Source: Palsa-1392 sp963819975 (GTDB lineage Bacteria; Verrucomicrobiota; Verrucomicrobiia; Chthoniobacterales; UBA10450). Taken from it: a stretch of 64,000 nucleotides of DNA. Where the stretch lies: assembly GCA_963819975.1 (NCBI GenBank), contig CAWFYE010000001.1, forward strand, positions 1 through 64,000, given 5' to 3'. The position numbers were made by a program, and so were the translations under genes. Shown here piece by piece: positions 16,663 to 25,909 of the stretch (positions are counted from its first letter, which is position 1; every line of letters begins with the position of its first letter). A model generated the notes under the pieces. It was not told the origin of the DNA. It saw nothing but the letters and a program-made list of their open reading frames with translations, and did no database searches.

Positions 16663-17874
16663 ATGAGCGCCATGACCAACGATGAGACTCCGCCGGCGAA
16701 TCGGCTTTCGACCGGTTTGATCGCCCTCATGGCTTTCGCCTGTGGCGCGATGGTCGCCAATATCTATTACGCACAGACATTGGTCGAAGAGATCGGGCCG
16801 GAGATCGGCTTATCAAAGCCATTGGCCGGAGTGGTCGTAACGTTGACGCAGCTTGGCTACGGCATCGGCCTGTTCCTGCTCGTGCCGCTGGGAGATTTAC
16901 TTGAGAATCGGCGGCTCGCGTTACTGATGACGGGAGGCACCGCTCTCGGCAGCCTCGCGATCGCGTTCTCGGACGGGCCCGCGACTTTTCTGACCGCTTC
17001 GCTCTGCACCGGGGTCTGCGCAACGGGCGCACAAGTGCTGCTCCCGCTCGCGTCGCACCTGACTCCCCCTGAACGCCAGGGTCGGATCATCGGCCAGATC
17101 ATGAGCGGGCTCCTCGCCGGAATCATGCTCGCACGCCCCCTGGCCAGTTTCATAACCGAGATGCTGGGCTGGCGCGCGGTCTACTTTATTTCTTCAGGGC
17201 TGGTGGCGCTGATCGGCCTCGCACTCGCTCTCACTCTGCCCCGCCGAATGCCACCGGCACAGAAAGGCTATGGCGCGATCCTGGCGTCGATGGTCTCGAT
17301 GGCGAAAAATTATCGCCAACTGCGGTTGCGCGCCTTTTACCAGGCCGCGCTCTTCACCGCTTTTAACGTCTTCTGGACGGCAGCACCCCTGGTTTTGCTG
17401 CGCAAATTCCATTTTACTCAAAACGGGGTCGCGCTTTTCGCAATGGCCGGCGCCGGGGGCGCTTTTGCCGCTTGGCTGGCCGGTGCACTGGCGGATCGCG
17501 GCAGGACTCGCCTGGCGACACTGGTTGCCCACCTTTTTCTCGTCTTTTGTTTTCTCGGGGCCGACGCGGCGGTCGCCGTTGGGAGCGTGGTCGCATTTTT
17601 TTGCAGCGCTCTCCTGATCGATGGCGCGGTCCAGCTCAACCACGTCACCAGTCAGAAGATCATCTTCGACCTCTCAAGCGAGGCGCGCGGCCGAATGAAC
17701 TCGATCTATATGACCACGTTGTTTGTCATCGGCGCGAGCGGTTCGGTCATCGGTTCAGCCAGTCTCGAAGCGGGAGGCTGGCCGCTCACGGCCGGGATGG
17801 GAGCAGGGATCGGCGCCCTCTCGTTAGGCGTGTTCCTCCTTCGCGACCCAGGGGAGTGGCATTTAAGTTCTTAA
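16663..17874 (+). CDS. MFS transporter
   Basis: A 12-helix major facilitator of about 403 residues. ATG 16663 or 16672 is the likely start, since the helical region begins at LSTGLIALMAFACGAMVANI. The first-half loop motif appears as PLGDLLENRRLALL (about residues 75-88) and the second-half counterpart as GALADRGRTRLATL. The protein resembles sugar-efflux/AraJ-type or cyanate-type exporters, and the substrate is not predictable. It is convergent with ybeY and overlaps the end of that gene by 4 bp. A CGTTAGGC motif lies near the 3' end. Confidence 0.88.
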   Translation: MSAMTNDETPPANRLSTGLIALMAFACGAMVANIYYAQTLVEEIGPEIGLSKPLAGVVVTLTQLGYGIGLFLLVPLGDLLENRRLALLMTGGTALGSLAIAFSDGPATFLTASLCTGVCATGAQVLLPLASHLTPPERQGRIIGQIMSGLLAGIMLARPLASFITEMLGWRAVYFISSGLVALIGLALALTLPRRMPPAQKGYGAILASMVSMAKNYRQLRLRAFYQAALFTAFNVFWTAAPLVLLRKFHFTQNGVALFAMAGAGGAFAAWLAGALADRGRTRLATLVAHLFLVFCFLGADAAVAVGSVVAFFCSALLIDGAVQLNHVTSQKIIFDLSSEARGRMNSIYMTTLFVIGASGSVIGSASLEAGGWPLTAGMGAGIGALSLGVFLLRDPGEWHLSS

Positions 17875-18305
17875 CCGGAGAGCAAATCGACAATACGTTC
17901 CTGAAGAGCCGACATCCGGCGACGACTGGCCGGCAGCGAATCGTCGTAGCCCTGCAGGTGCAAGAGGCCGTGAACCAGGTAAAGGCGTAACTCGTGCGCG
18001 AGCGAACTCCCGTAAGTCTCCATTTGCCGCCGTGCCGTTTCGACGCTGATGAAAATCTCGCCGTGGTGGAAGGTGATCACATCCGTGGGCCCATCGATCT
18101 GCATGAAGCGACGATGCAGTTCGCTGATTTTGCGATCGGAAATGAGGACGACATCGACTTGCGACAAACTCGTTAGGCCGGTCCCGCGCCGGCGGGCGCA
18201 CAAGGGCAGCGCACGGGTTCCAAACTCTTCCAGCGCCGCGCGGTCGAGCGGCACCTTGCGCTGCCGGTTAGAGACCGAAATCCGGGGCAAGGAACCTGTC
18301 TTCAT
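17871..18305 (-). CDS. ybeY: YbeY rRNA maturation endoribonuclease
   Basis: A 144-residue YbeY, the metal-dependent RNase involved in 16S rRNA 3' processing and ribosome quality control. ATG 18305 gives a normal family length; a longer frame upstream reads through panE in the wrong frame. The hallmark GPTDVITFHHGEI is at about residues 72-84 and the metal site HGLLHLQGYDD at residues 113-123. The canonical third His of HGxLHLxGYDH is Asp here, a variation also recalled from other phyla. The start overlaps the panE stop by 4 bp, so the two genes are coupled. Confidence 0.92.
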   Translation of the reverse strand: MKTGSLPRISVSNRQRKVPLDRAALEEFGTRALPLCARRRGTGLTSLSQVDVVLISDRKISELHRRFMQIDGPTDVITFHHGEIFISVETARRQMETYGSSLAHELRLYLVHGLLHLQGYDDSLPASRRRMSALQERIVDLLSG

Positions 18306-19243
18306 TTTCTCTCTCCGCGATCGAGTGCGACGAGATCGTGATACAGCTTCTCGAGGTGCGGCGCCTTCACCTTCGCTGCTTGCGCAGCGCGGAGCGCTTC
18401 CCCCCAGATCGCTTCGATCTCCAGCGGACGCCCCGATCGGTAGTCGAGCAGCGTCGAGGGTTTGTAGCGGCCCATCTTTTCCGTGTTCTTCATTTGCTCC
18501 AAGGCGGCCGCAGTCGGCAAACACTGTCCACACGCGTTTGCGATCGCGATCGTCTCGTCCATCAGCGCGAGGGCACGCGCGCGGAGGGCTTCATCGTCCA
18601 GAATGCCGGCTGTGTCGGCGCCGGTTGTCACCGCGAGACCGTTGAAGGGAATGTTCCAGACCAGTTTGCGCCAGCGCTCCAGCGCGAGATCAGCCACCAC
18701 TCGGCAGACGACACCGGCACGTTTAAATTCCCAGGTAATGTCGTGCAGGACGGGCCGCGGATAACCGCGAAATTCTCCAATCGCGAGCCGGCCAGCATCG
18801 GACCGCTCGACCACCCCCGGCTCGGTCCGGCTCAGGCAGATGAAACAAATGCCGCCCAGGATTCGTTCGGCTCCAAAATGTCGAGCGAGGAATTCCTCGT
18901 TCCCGAGTCCGTTTTGCAAAGTGAGGATGAGCGTTTTCTCTCCTAGCAACGGCCCGACGAGGGCGGGCAGCTCGGGGTTGGCGGTTGTTTTCACGGCCAC
19001 GATCACGAGATCGCACGGCCCGATCTCGCTGCTCGACCGCGCCGCGTTCACTTTCGCGACGTGAATGTTTTCGGTCGTGCTCCGAATGCGCAGCCCGCGT
19101 TTGCGGACAGCGTCGAAATCGCTCCGCAAAAGGAAATGCACGTCCCGGCCGAAGTGCGCCAGCTTCCCGCCGTAGTAAAGTCCGATCGCGCCCGCGCCGA
19201 CGATCGCGATCCGGAAATTTGGTAAGACGTGCCGGGATCGCAT
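18302..19243 (-). CDS. panE: 2-dehydropantoate 2-reductase
   Basis: Ketopantoate reductase of 313 residues, which makes pantoate from 2-dehydropantoate with NADPH for pantothenate and CoA synthesis. The Rossmann start is RIAIVGAGAIGLYYGGKLA (residues 11-29). The substrate-side segments LILTLQNGLGNEEFLA and RWRKLVWNIPFNGLAVTTG (with the catalytic Lys) and the C-terminal PSTLLDYRSGRPLEIEAIWG are all present. It sits between ndh upstream and ybeY downstream on the same strand, 18 bp after the ndh stop. PanE paralogues exist, so substrate preference is likely but not certain. Confidence 0.9.
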   Translation of the reverse strand: MRSRHVLPNFRIAIVGAGAIGLYYGGKLAHFGRDVHFLLRSDFDAVRKRGLRIRSTTENIHVAKVNAARSSSEIGPCDLVIVAVKTTANPELPALVGPLLGEKTLILTLQNGLGNEEFLARHFGAERILGGICFICLSRTEPGVVERSDAGRLAIGEFRGYPRPVLHDITWEFKRAGVVCRVVADLALERWRKLVWNIPFNGLAVTTGADTAGILDDEALRARALALMDETIAIANACGQCLPTAAALEQMKNTEKMGRYKPSTLLDYRSGRPLEIEAIWGEALRAAQAAKVKAPHLEKLYHDLVALDRGERK

Positions 19244-19261
19244 TTGGAAGGAGCGTAATTC

Positions 19262-20551
19262 CTATCCGACCGGCCGGTGCTCCGATTGGAAATTGCGGGT
19301 GATGAGCCGCGCCCCTTTGTTGAACGTGAGGTAGGCCCACGCCCATTGGATCAAGACCAGAATCCGATTTCGAAAACCAACCAGATAAATGATGTGGACA
19401 AACAACCACGCCATCCAGGCCGGAAAGCCGCTGAAATGCACGACATTGAGATCAGCCACCGCGCGGTTGCGGCCAATGGTGGCCATGCTGCCCTTGTCCC
19501 AATAATAAAAACGCTGCGGCTTTGCGCCCTCGATCATGTGCTGAATGTTGTGCGCGGCATGTCGTCCTTCTTGAATCGCGACGGGCGAGACGCCCGGGAG
19601 CGGCTTGCCATCCTTGGCTGAGGTGTAGTTAGCCAGATCGCCGATCACCTGCACTTCGGGATGGCCGGGAATCGTCAGGTCATCCTGCACGATGACGCGA
19701 CCAACCTTATCGACCGGCACACCTAACGTCTTTCCGACAAACGAAGCGGTGTTGCCCGCCGCCCAGATTTTCACTCGACAGGGGATAAATTTGCCGTCCA
19801 CCTCGAGGCCGCTCTCCGTCAGGTTCGTCGCGTGAGTGCCGGTGATGACCTCGACGCCGAGTTGCTTCAACTGCGCGAGAGCGCTGGCCGAAAGATCCTC
19901 GGGAAACGCCGACAGCACTCGCTTGTCGCCCTCGACCAATATTACGCGCGCCGCCGCTGGGTTGATGTGACGAAAATCTTTCGCCAGCGTCTGGCGTGAG
20001 ATCTCGGCAATGGCGCCCGCCATTTCCACACCGGTCGGACCGCCCCCCACGATGACAAAATTCATCGCCGCTTTCCGGGCCTCGGGGTCCTCCGTTTTTT
20101 CGGCAAACTCGAACGCCATCAAAATGCGGCGCCGAATCTCAACCCCGTCCTCGAGGCTTTTCAAACCGGGCGCGAGTTTCTCCCACTCGGGATGTCCGAA
20201 ATAGGAATGCCGCGAGCCGGTCGCAAGGACGAGATAATCGTAATGAACCTCTCGATCCGTCGTGCGAACGATGCGCGCTTCGACATCGACCGCCTGGGCT
20301 TCAGACAGAATTACTTCAATGTTCTCATATTTCCCCAGAATGGCGCGGATCGGCGCCGCAATATCGGCCGGAGAAAGGGCTGCGGTCGCGACCTGGTAGA
20401 GGAGCGGCTGAAAGAGATGGTAATTGGTGCGGTCGAGCACCGTCACGGAGACCGGCTTGCCGCCGAGATGTTTCGCCGCCTCCAAGCCTCCGAACCCCGC
20501 GCCGATGATGACGACGCACGGCTCGGACGATGTTTGCGTTTCCATCGGCAA
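19262..20551 (-). CDS. ndh: type II NADH dehydrogenase
   Basis: A 429-residue monotopic NADH:quinone oxidoreductase (NDH-2). The FAD site is VVIIGAGFGGLEAAKHL at about residues 13-29 and the NADH site is NFVIVGGGPTGVEMAGAI at about 165-182. The quinone-side segments FQPLLYQVATAALSPADIA and GVSPVAIQEGRHAA are typical. The C-terminal amphipathic/hydrophobic stretch (WMAWLFVHIIYLVGFRNR) would attach it to the membrane. It transfers electrons from NADH to quinone without pumping protons. Starts at 20551 or 20545 are both possible. An ACCTAACG motif lies inside the gene. Confidence 0.93.
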   Translation of the reverse strand: MPMETQTSSEPCVVIIGAGFGGLEAAKHLGGKPVSVTVLDRTNYHLFQPLLYQVATAALSPADIAAPIRAILGKYENIEVILSEAQAVDVEARIVRTTDREVHYDYLVLATGSRHSYFGHPEWEKLAPGLKSLEDGVEIRRRILMAFEFAEKTEDPEARKAAMNFVIVGGGPTGVEMAGAIAEISRQTLAKDFRHINPAAARVILVEGDKRVLSAFPEDLSASALAQLKQLGVEVITGTHATNLTESGLEVDGKFIPCRVKIWAAGNTASFVGKTLGVPVDKVGRVIVQDDLTIPGHPEVQVIGDLANYTSAKDGKPLPGVSPVAIQEGRHAAHNIQHMIEGAKPQRFYYWDKGSMATIGRNRAVADLNVVHFSGFPAWMAWLFVHIIYLVGFRNRILVLIQWAWAYLTFNKGARLITRNFQSEHRPVG

Positions 20552-20580
20552 ATGATCGCCGGAATAGACGGAGGGTAAAC

Positions 20581-20619
20581 AGAAAATCGGTTGTCAGCTC
20601 CGGTCACTGTGCTTATCTT
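20581..20619 (+). promoter_or_regulatory. rpmI promoter, near-leaderless
   Basis: AGAAAATCGGTTG (20581-20593) includes a -35-like TTGTCA (20591-20596), a 17-bp spacer and a -10-like TATCTT (20614-20619). Only CCGCGCCTT separates the -10 from the ATG, so transcription would start about at the start codon. The same arrangement and 13-mer precede rpsN at 32199. Confidence 0.6.
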
Positions 20620-20628
20620 CCGCGCCTT

Positions 20629-20838
20629 ATGCCGAAGTCCATCGCGCGCAGCAAGACGAGGAAAGCAGTCGCCAAGCGGTTCAAGATCACCGGAACCGGA
20701 AAGGTGCTGCGCTCCCATGCCACGCGCCGGCACCTCATGGCGACCAAGAACGCCAAGCGCAAACGCCAGCTTGCCAAGTCGGCTCTCGTGCACAAGACGG
20801 ACGTGCAGCGGGTCAAGGCAAACCTGCCCTTCGCCTAA
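20629..20838 (+). CDS. rpmI: 50S ribosomal protein L35
   Basis: A complete 69-residue bL35, a small basic protein of the large subunit. The start MPKSIARSKTRKAVAKRFK and the RSHATRRHLMATK segment are typical. No Shine-Dalgarno sequence is visible before the ATG; instead a promoter-like element ends 9 nt upstream, so the mRNA may be leaderless. In most bacteria rpmI lies between infC and rplT. Here neither neighbour is present and an outer-membrane barrel gene follows, so this is an isolated ribosomal gene. The choice of ATG 20629 is fixed by homology. Confidence 0.95.
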   Translation: MPKSIARSKTRKAVAKRFKITGTGKVLRSHATRRHLMATKNAKRKRQLAKSALVHKTDVQRVKANLPFA

Positions 20839-20909
20839 CTGCCAACCTGCGCTCTTTGCAGAGAAAGTCTTGACGCCGGAGACTTGTGCTCTCTAAAAGG
20901 GACGCTTCC

Positions 20910-21854
20910 ATGAAACCCGCGCCCTTTCGTTTCTCTCTCCTCGTTTTTCTCGCCTTCTGCTGCGCCCACCCGGTAGACGCTCAAACAAGCGCCGCCGATC
21001 GCGCGCGGCTCCAAACCAGCCAAAGCCCGGTCCAGTCGCCGGCAAGCCCGACGGACAACGGCGTCGAACTTGGCTACGCAGCCGCCAGCCCTAACGACAG
21101 TGATCTGGGCGAGCAGGCCATCCTAAAGCGGGTGGAAACATACCAGCCGTTCACGCTCGAGACGGGTGTGCCGATTTATTACACCTCGAACGTCGCGCTC
21201 GTTGATAACGGTCGGGTCGGCGACACGATCATCGCGCCTGTTATCGGGATCACGTATTCGCCGAAGATCTCGAAAACTCTTTACGCTGAATTCACCCTTC
21301 GACAGCAATTTTTCTATTACCAGGATGTTACTACCTTCAATTTTGCCAGCTTCGATGCGATTGCCGGGCTCGTTTATTACCTGCCACAAATGCACAACCT
21401 GGTCCTGCGCGCAGGCATCGATTACAATCGCCTCACGGGGACCGATAACTTCGACTCTTTCTTCTCCAATTACGGCCTTGGCCTGGGCGCCGAGCTTCCC
21501 ATCCAGATCGGACGGGCACAGCAGATTTCGTTTGGCGTCGACGCCTTTATCAGCCTCTACGCCACACCCTCTCCCCCGCAGCGCAATGACCTTGGCGCTT
21601 ACGTCGGCTACACGGTCAATCTGAGCCGCAATTTCTCGCTCAATGCCGCCGGTCGGCTCGTCGTGAGGCCGTACGACAGCGGCGGACGCACCGATGTGAG
21701 CGAAATCCTCGCCCTGAGCGCCAACTATCGCATCCGCGATTGGCTCACCCTCAGCGCCCTCACCACCTTCGTCGCCAATCAATCCAATCAAGGAGCCTTC
21801 GCTTACCAAGTTTTCAACGGCGGCGGCGGAATCACGCTGGCCTGGAAATTCTAG
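20910..21854 (+). CDS. outer-membrane beta-barrel protein
   Basis: A protein of about 314 residues from ATG 20910 (MKPAPFRFSLLVFLAFCCAH). A signal peptide ends near VDAQ at residue 25. It is followed by a Ser/Pro-rich linker and then strands of alternating aromatic residues (SKTLYAEFTLRQQFFYYQ, FTLETGVPIYYTSNVAL, NFSLNAAGRLVVRPYDSGG). The last residue is Phe in LAWKF, a barrel-assembly signal. Length and strand pattern suggest about 12-14 strands. No POTRA domain is visible, so it is not a two-partner secretion TpsB protein. It precedes two FecR-domain surface proteins on the same strand and may belong with them, but this is only context. Confidence 0.75.
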   Translation: MKPAPFRFSLLVFLAFCCAHPVDAQTSAADRARLQTSQSPVQSPASPTDNGVELGYAAASPNDSDLGEQAILKRVETYQPFTLETGVPIYYTSNVALVDNGRVGDTIIAPVIGITYSPKISKTLYAEFTLRQQFFYYQDVTTFNFASFDAIAGLVYYLPQMHNLVLRAGIDYNRLTGTDNFDSFFSNYGLGLGAELPIQIGRAQQISFGVDAFISLYATPSPPQRNDLGAYVGYTVNLSRNFSLNAAGRLVVRPYDSGGRTDVSEILALSANYRIRDWLTLSALTTFVANQSNQGAFAYQVFNGGGGITLAWKF

Positions 21855-22010
21855 AGCCGAAATTCCAAGCCGGGAGGGCCCGGCAAAGGCCTCATTCAAA
21901 CAAATTTATCCCCGGACGAGACTTGACTTCCGCCACCAGTTTCTGATAAACAAGGGGAGTCGTTGCCTACTGCGCACGGTCTTCAGGTGCACGCTCGGCA
22001 ATAATTCCAG

Positions 22011-25000
22011 ATGCTCGCTCATTCGGCGGATCTTCATCTTCAAAGAGATCGTTCAGGCTGCACTTCGCGCCAACCGGCCTCGGCCTGCCCGCGCATCGGT
22101 CGCTGGATCGTTTTCGTGTTATCGCTCGCTCTCCCGTTTTTCTGCGCCCAAGCCGCGAATTTGACCGAGGCCCGGGTCAGCCAGGTGATCAGCGATGTAA
22201 AACTCCTGCCCAAACAATCCGCAGCGCGTCCGGCGCGAATCAGCGACGAAGTGAAGGACGGCACGGCGGTGCGTACCGGAGTGGAATCGAGAGCCGAGCT
22301 CACCTTTACCGACCAGACTCTGGCGCGATTGGGAGCGAATACGATCTTCACCTTCAATGAAGGCACCCGCGATCTCGAACTCGGCGGCGGCGCGATGCTC
22401 CTGCAAGTCCCGAAGACCGCGGGTGGGGCCAAGATCAAGACCGCGGTCGTGACGGCGGCGATCACCGGCACCACGATCATGCTGGAGTATCACGCCAACG
22501 CCTACATCAAGTTCATTATTCTCGAAGGCACCGGCCGTATCTTTCGCAATGACCGAGCCGGTGAATCGGTTCTGCTTCATGCCGGGCAGATGATTATCGC
22601 TAACCCGAAAGGCAGGAGCATTCCCGAGCCAGTCGATGTCGATATAGAGCGACTGAAGAAAACCTCCGCGCTTTTGTCCGGCAAATTCAAGCCCATCCCA
22701 AGCCAGGATTTGATCGCGGACGAAATCAAGACGCAGGAGCAGCTCAAAGCGCAGAACGAACTGCTCGATACCAACCTTGTCATCTTTGGCGGGGGAACTG
22801 AGGTTACGCTTCTCAATACCATTGACCAGCGGGTAGATGCGAGCCGGACTGTGGCTGCCGTGAGTGCGCCGACCCCTTTTCCCACCCCCTCCCCGACCGC
22901 AACGCCGCCTCTTACGCCCACGCCCACTCCGACGGTGAGCCCGACCAGCACTCCCACGCCCACGGCGTCACCCACCCCGAGTGCGACCGCCACCCCGACT
23001 CCCACAGCCACGCCCACTCCCACCATCACACCCACCCCGACCGCGACTCCCACACCGACAATTACACCCACGCCAACTCCGAGCGTCACACCGACACCTG
23101 TCGTTTCCGCGGTCTACAACGGCGGGACGGGCAATTGGAGCGACCCCGCCAGTTGGGCGCCGCAGGCTGTACCTGACAATGGCAATAACGGCGCCAACTA
23201 CGATGTGACCTTTTCCAACGGGACATTGACACAGGACATTGTGAAAGGGGTAACCATCAACCAGCTTTTCATGAGTGGCGGCACACTCATCCTGGCCAAT
23301 CCGCTGACTCTCGAAGTGGGTCTGAACTTCACCGGCGGCTCGATCCTCTCCGGCACGTTGAATGTGGCCGGCAGCAGCACTCAAGCAGTGCTTCTTACCG
23401 TCGGCAACACGACAATCAACAACTCCGGCAGTTTTGACCTGGTCCTGGATGGCAACGCTTTCAGCGGAGAGGGCTCCGCTTTCAATAACTCCGGCACCCT
23501 GACGTCTCACGCGACAGACGGCAAAGTGACCTTCAACATCCCTCTCCACAACACCGGGACAGTTTCCGCCGAAACCGGGACTCTCGCCCTGCTCGGTGGT
23601 GGCACCTTTTCCGGGGTAGCCTCCGCGGCGGCCGGCGCGATTCTCCAATTCGGGAACGACTTCACGATTACCGACGGCACTCAATTCATTGGCCCGGGCA
23701 CGATCCAGTTTAACAAGCCGAGCATCACAACTCTTTCCGGCACGATCACGAACAACGCTCATGTCGTGCTCAAGGCGACGGGCAGTTTTGCGGATTTCGT
23801 CTTGAACGGAAACGTCACCTTCACCGGCACGGGCACTCTCTCCCTGGTCGACGCTGATCTCATCCGCGGCAGCGGCATTTTTACAAACGCTGGCACCACC
23901 ATCGACGGCGAGACGAGCAACTTCGGCAGCTTCGGCAATAACCAGATCGGAATTATCAACCAAGCCGGTGGAGTGATCTCCGCGAACGTCACCGGGCTCA
24001 CTTTGAACCTGGATCCGGATCCGATTAACGGGCTCATCAATCGAGGCACGATGCTGGCTCTCGACGGCGGAATCCTGCTCCTCAACGGAAACGGCGGCGG
24101 CGCCTTTAGCAACAGTGGCTCCATCCGGACGACCAATGGCACCCTCGAGTTTGATGGCGCAGTTACCTCGACCGGCACCGTGGATGTCGCGGGTGGCACA
24201 CTGAATGTGACCGGGAGCTACACCCAGAACGCGGGAACCTTTCTTCTTACCGGTGGAACGGTCACTTCCACCCCTGTCCTCAATTTCGCGGGGGGACTGG
24301 TCAATGCGCGGGGAACAATCAACGGCGAGATCGCGAACAACGCCATTCTTCAGCCCGCCCTGGGCGGAAATGGCCTGACCGTGAATGGCAACATCACCTT
24401 GCTCACCGCCTCGCAGCTTAGCTTTCAGTTAGGCGGCTTCAGCCAGGGCAACCAGTATGGACACCTCGACGTCAATGGAAACCTCACCATCGGCGGCCAA
24501 CTCGGTCTTGGCTTTGTGAGCGGTTTTCAGAATGTCGTGAGCAGCCGCGATGAATTCACCCTCTTGAACGCTTCGAGCGTGGGACTTGGTGGCGACTTTA
24601 CGAATGTCGCGCCGGGCGAGCGGCTCGAGACCAGCGACGGCTTTGGCTCCTTCCAGGTTGATTACGACGCGACACGAATCGTCCTTTCCAACTTCGTCTC
24701 GAATAGTGGCGGATTCCTGGACTTTGCCGGGCTCGACTCAGCAACCGGCGGAGGTGGAAACGGGCGCAGCCTGAGCCTGAGCGCGGCCGCCATTACCTTT
24801 GGAGACAGCATTGGCCAGTTCGACGGCGCTTCCTTTAATGGAGGTAATGCCGCGGCGGGCACCGACTTCCTTGGTGGCGATGGCGGCAGCTTCACGGCGA
24901 TCGCGACCACTGGCAATGTGACCGTGAACAGCGACATCGAAGCCTCCAGCGGCGCCAATGGGAAGGATGTCACCGGCGGGAAAGGCGGCTCGGTCTCACT

Positions 25001-25712
25001 CACGTCCGAAAGCGGCGCGGTCAGTGTCAACAATCGGATCCAAGTCTCGCATAACACCGCCAACCGGCGTAGCTCGACCGGTGGCGACATCACCCTCAAG
25101 AGCGGCAAAACCTCCGGAGTCGCAATCAACGTGGCGAATACCGGCCAGCTCCTTTCGCTCCTCGACGCAGCCGCGCCCGGCCCCGGCGGCAAGGTGGTCA
25201 TCCAGGCGATCGCTTCAACCGGCAGCAGCCAGGTCAACATCAACGGCAAAGTGCAGGCCGACCGCGGCACGATCGATGTCCGCAACTCCGGCGCCAGCGG
25301 CCAGGTCAACCTCACCAACGCCGACCTCCGTGCCGACACCCTCAAAGTCGCCGCTCTCGGCAACAACGGCGTCCTGCAAGTCGGCGGCGGCAGCCTTTCC
25401 GCCGACACCACCCTGCAACTTTACGCTCCGAACGGGAACGGCCAGGTCGTTTTCATCGGCAACGTCAGTCTCAACGGCAGCTCGACCAAGAGCATCGCGG
25501 GCGACAGCGTCACGATCAAAAGCGGCGTTGTCGTCACGGTCAACGGCCCCAAAGCGAGCGTTTACGTGAACAGCCAGAACAACATCCCGAAAGCCAATTA
25601 CAGTGGCTTTGGCGGCAACGGTAACACCACCGGCACTTTCGGCGGTTCCGGTGCCAACTCTCCCCAGCCTCTCGGTAACGCCCCCGCTCTCGGTCTCCCG
25701 CCCGGCGGCTAA
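22011..25712 (+). CDS. FecR-domain beta-helix surface protein 1
   Basis: A 1233-residue exported protein. A hydrophobic signal at about residues 31-50 (WIVFVLSLALPFFCAQA) follows an unusually long polar N-terminus, so the real start may be later. Residues about 53-200 form a FecR-like domain (DGTAVRTGVESRAELTFTD, TLARLGANTIF, LEYHANAYIKFIILEGTGR). A Pro-Thr-rich linker covers about residues 285-365, followed by Gly/Asn/Thr-rich beta-helix repeats up to the C-terminus, which ends in a Gly/Asn-rich tail with no barrel or LPxTG motif. The N-terminal half is paralogous to the protein at 25910. Such proteins are likely displayed at the surface or released; the secretion route is unknown. No enzymatic motif is visible. 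Confidence 0.82.
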   Translation: MLAHSADLHLQRDRSGCTSRQPASACPRIGRWIVFVLSLALPFFCAQAANLTEARVSQVISDVKLLPKQSAARPARISDEVKDGTAVRTGVESRAELTFTDQTLARLGANTIFTFNEGTRDLELGGGAMLLQVPKTAGGAKIKTAVVTAAITGTTIMLEYHANAYIKFIILEGTGRIFRNDRAGESVLLHAGQMIIANPKGRSIPEPVDVDIERLKKTSALLSGKFKPIPSQDLIADEIKTQEQLKAQNELLDTNLVIFGGGTEVTLLNTIDQRVDASRTVAAVSAPTPFPTPSPTATPPLTPTPTPTVSPTSTPTPTASPTPSATATPTPTATPTPTITPTPTATPTPTITPTPTPSVTPTPVVSAVYNGGTGNWSDPASWAPQAVPDNGNNGANYDVTFSNGTLTQDIVKGVTINQLFMSGGTLILANPLTLEVGLNFTGGSILSGTLNVAGSSTQAVLLTVGNTTINNSGSFDLVLDGNAFSGEGSAFNNSGTLTSHATDGKVTFNIPLHNTGTVSAETGTLALLGGGTFSGVASAAAGAILQFGNDFTITDGTQFIGPGTIQFNKPSITTLSGTITNNAHVVLKATGSFADFVLNGNVTFTGTGTLSLVDADLIRGSGIFTNAGTTIDGETSNFGSFGNNQIGIINQAGGVISANVTGLTLNLDPDPINGLINRGTMLALDGGILLLNGNGGGAFSNSGSIRTTNGTLEFDGAVTSTGTVDVAGGTLNVTGSYTQNAGTFLLTGGTVTSTPVLNFAGGLVNARGTINGEIANNAILQPALGGNGLTVNGNITLLTASQLSFQLGGFSQGNQYGHLDVNGNLTIGGQLGLGFVSGFQNVVSSRDEFTLLNASSVGLGGDFTNVAPGERLETSDGFGSFQVDYDATRIVLSNFVSNSGGFLDFAGLDSATGGGGNGRSLSLSAAAITFGDSIGQFDGASFNGGNAAAGTDFLGGDGGSFTAIATTGNVTVNSDIEASSGANGKDVTGGKGGSVSLTSESGAVSVNNRIQVSHNTANRRSSTGGDITLKSGKTSGVAINVANTGQLLSLLDAAAPGPGGKVVIQAIASTGSSQVNINGKVQADRGTIDVRNSGASGQVNLTNADLRADTLKVAALGNNGVLQVGGGSLSADTTLQLYAPNGNGQVVFIGNVSLNGSSTKSIAGDSVTIKSGVVVTVNGPKASVYVNSQNNIPKANYSGFGGNGNTTGTFGGSGANSPQPLGNAPALGLPPGG
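22870..23104 (+). repeat. Pro-Thr linker repeat 1
   Basis: Degenerate tandem units of about 6-12 nt coding alternating TP pairs (CACGCCCACTCC type) form the linker of the first FecR protein. Such low-complexity DNA is prone to length change by slippage. Confidence 0.85.
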
Positions 25713-25725
25713 ACCCAAATCCGCG

Positions 25726-25744
25726 GGTCGAGAATCACTCGACC
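25726..25744. other. stem-loop after surface protein 1
   Basis: GGTCGAG (25726-25732) pairs perfectly with CTCGACC (25738-25744) around AATCA, 14 bp after the stop of the first FecR gene. There is no T-run, so it is not a classical terminator; it may protect the transcript end. Confidence 0.35.
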
Positions 25745-25909
25745 GGCATTGCCACGAACCCTCCTTTCCTCTGAAGCAAGGAATCGAGCTGAGAGCGATT
25801 TTGGCAGCCGAGTTTCGCTCCACATAATTTCTGATGTCCCTTTTGAGGGAATTTTCTCGCAATTACAGGCAAGGGCTGTGTAGGATTCGCGGCTTCCCAC
25901 TTCAAAATC

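Noticed and set aside
20910..21854. Barrel protein as TpsB partner for the FecR proteins
   Set aside because: No POTRA region and too short for a 16-strand TpsB, and the FecR proteins lack a TPS domain.
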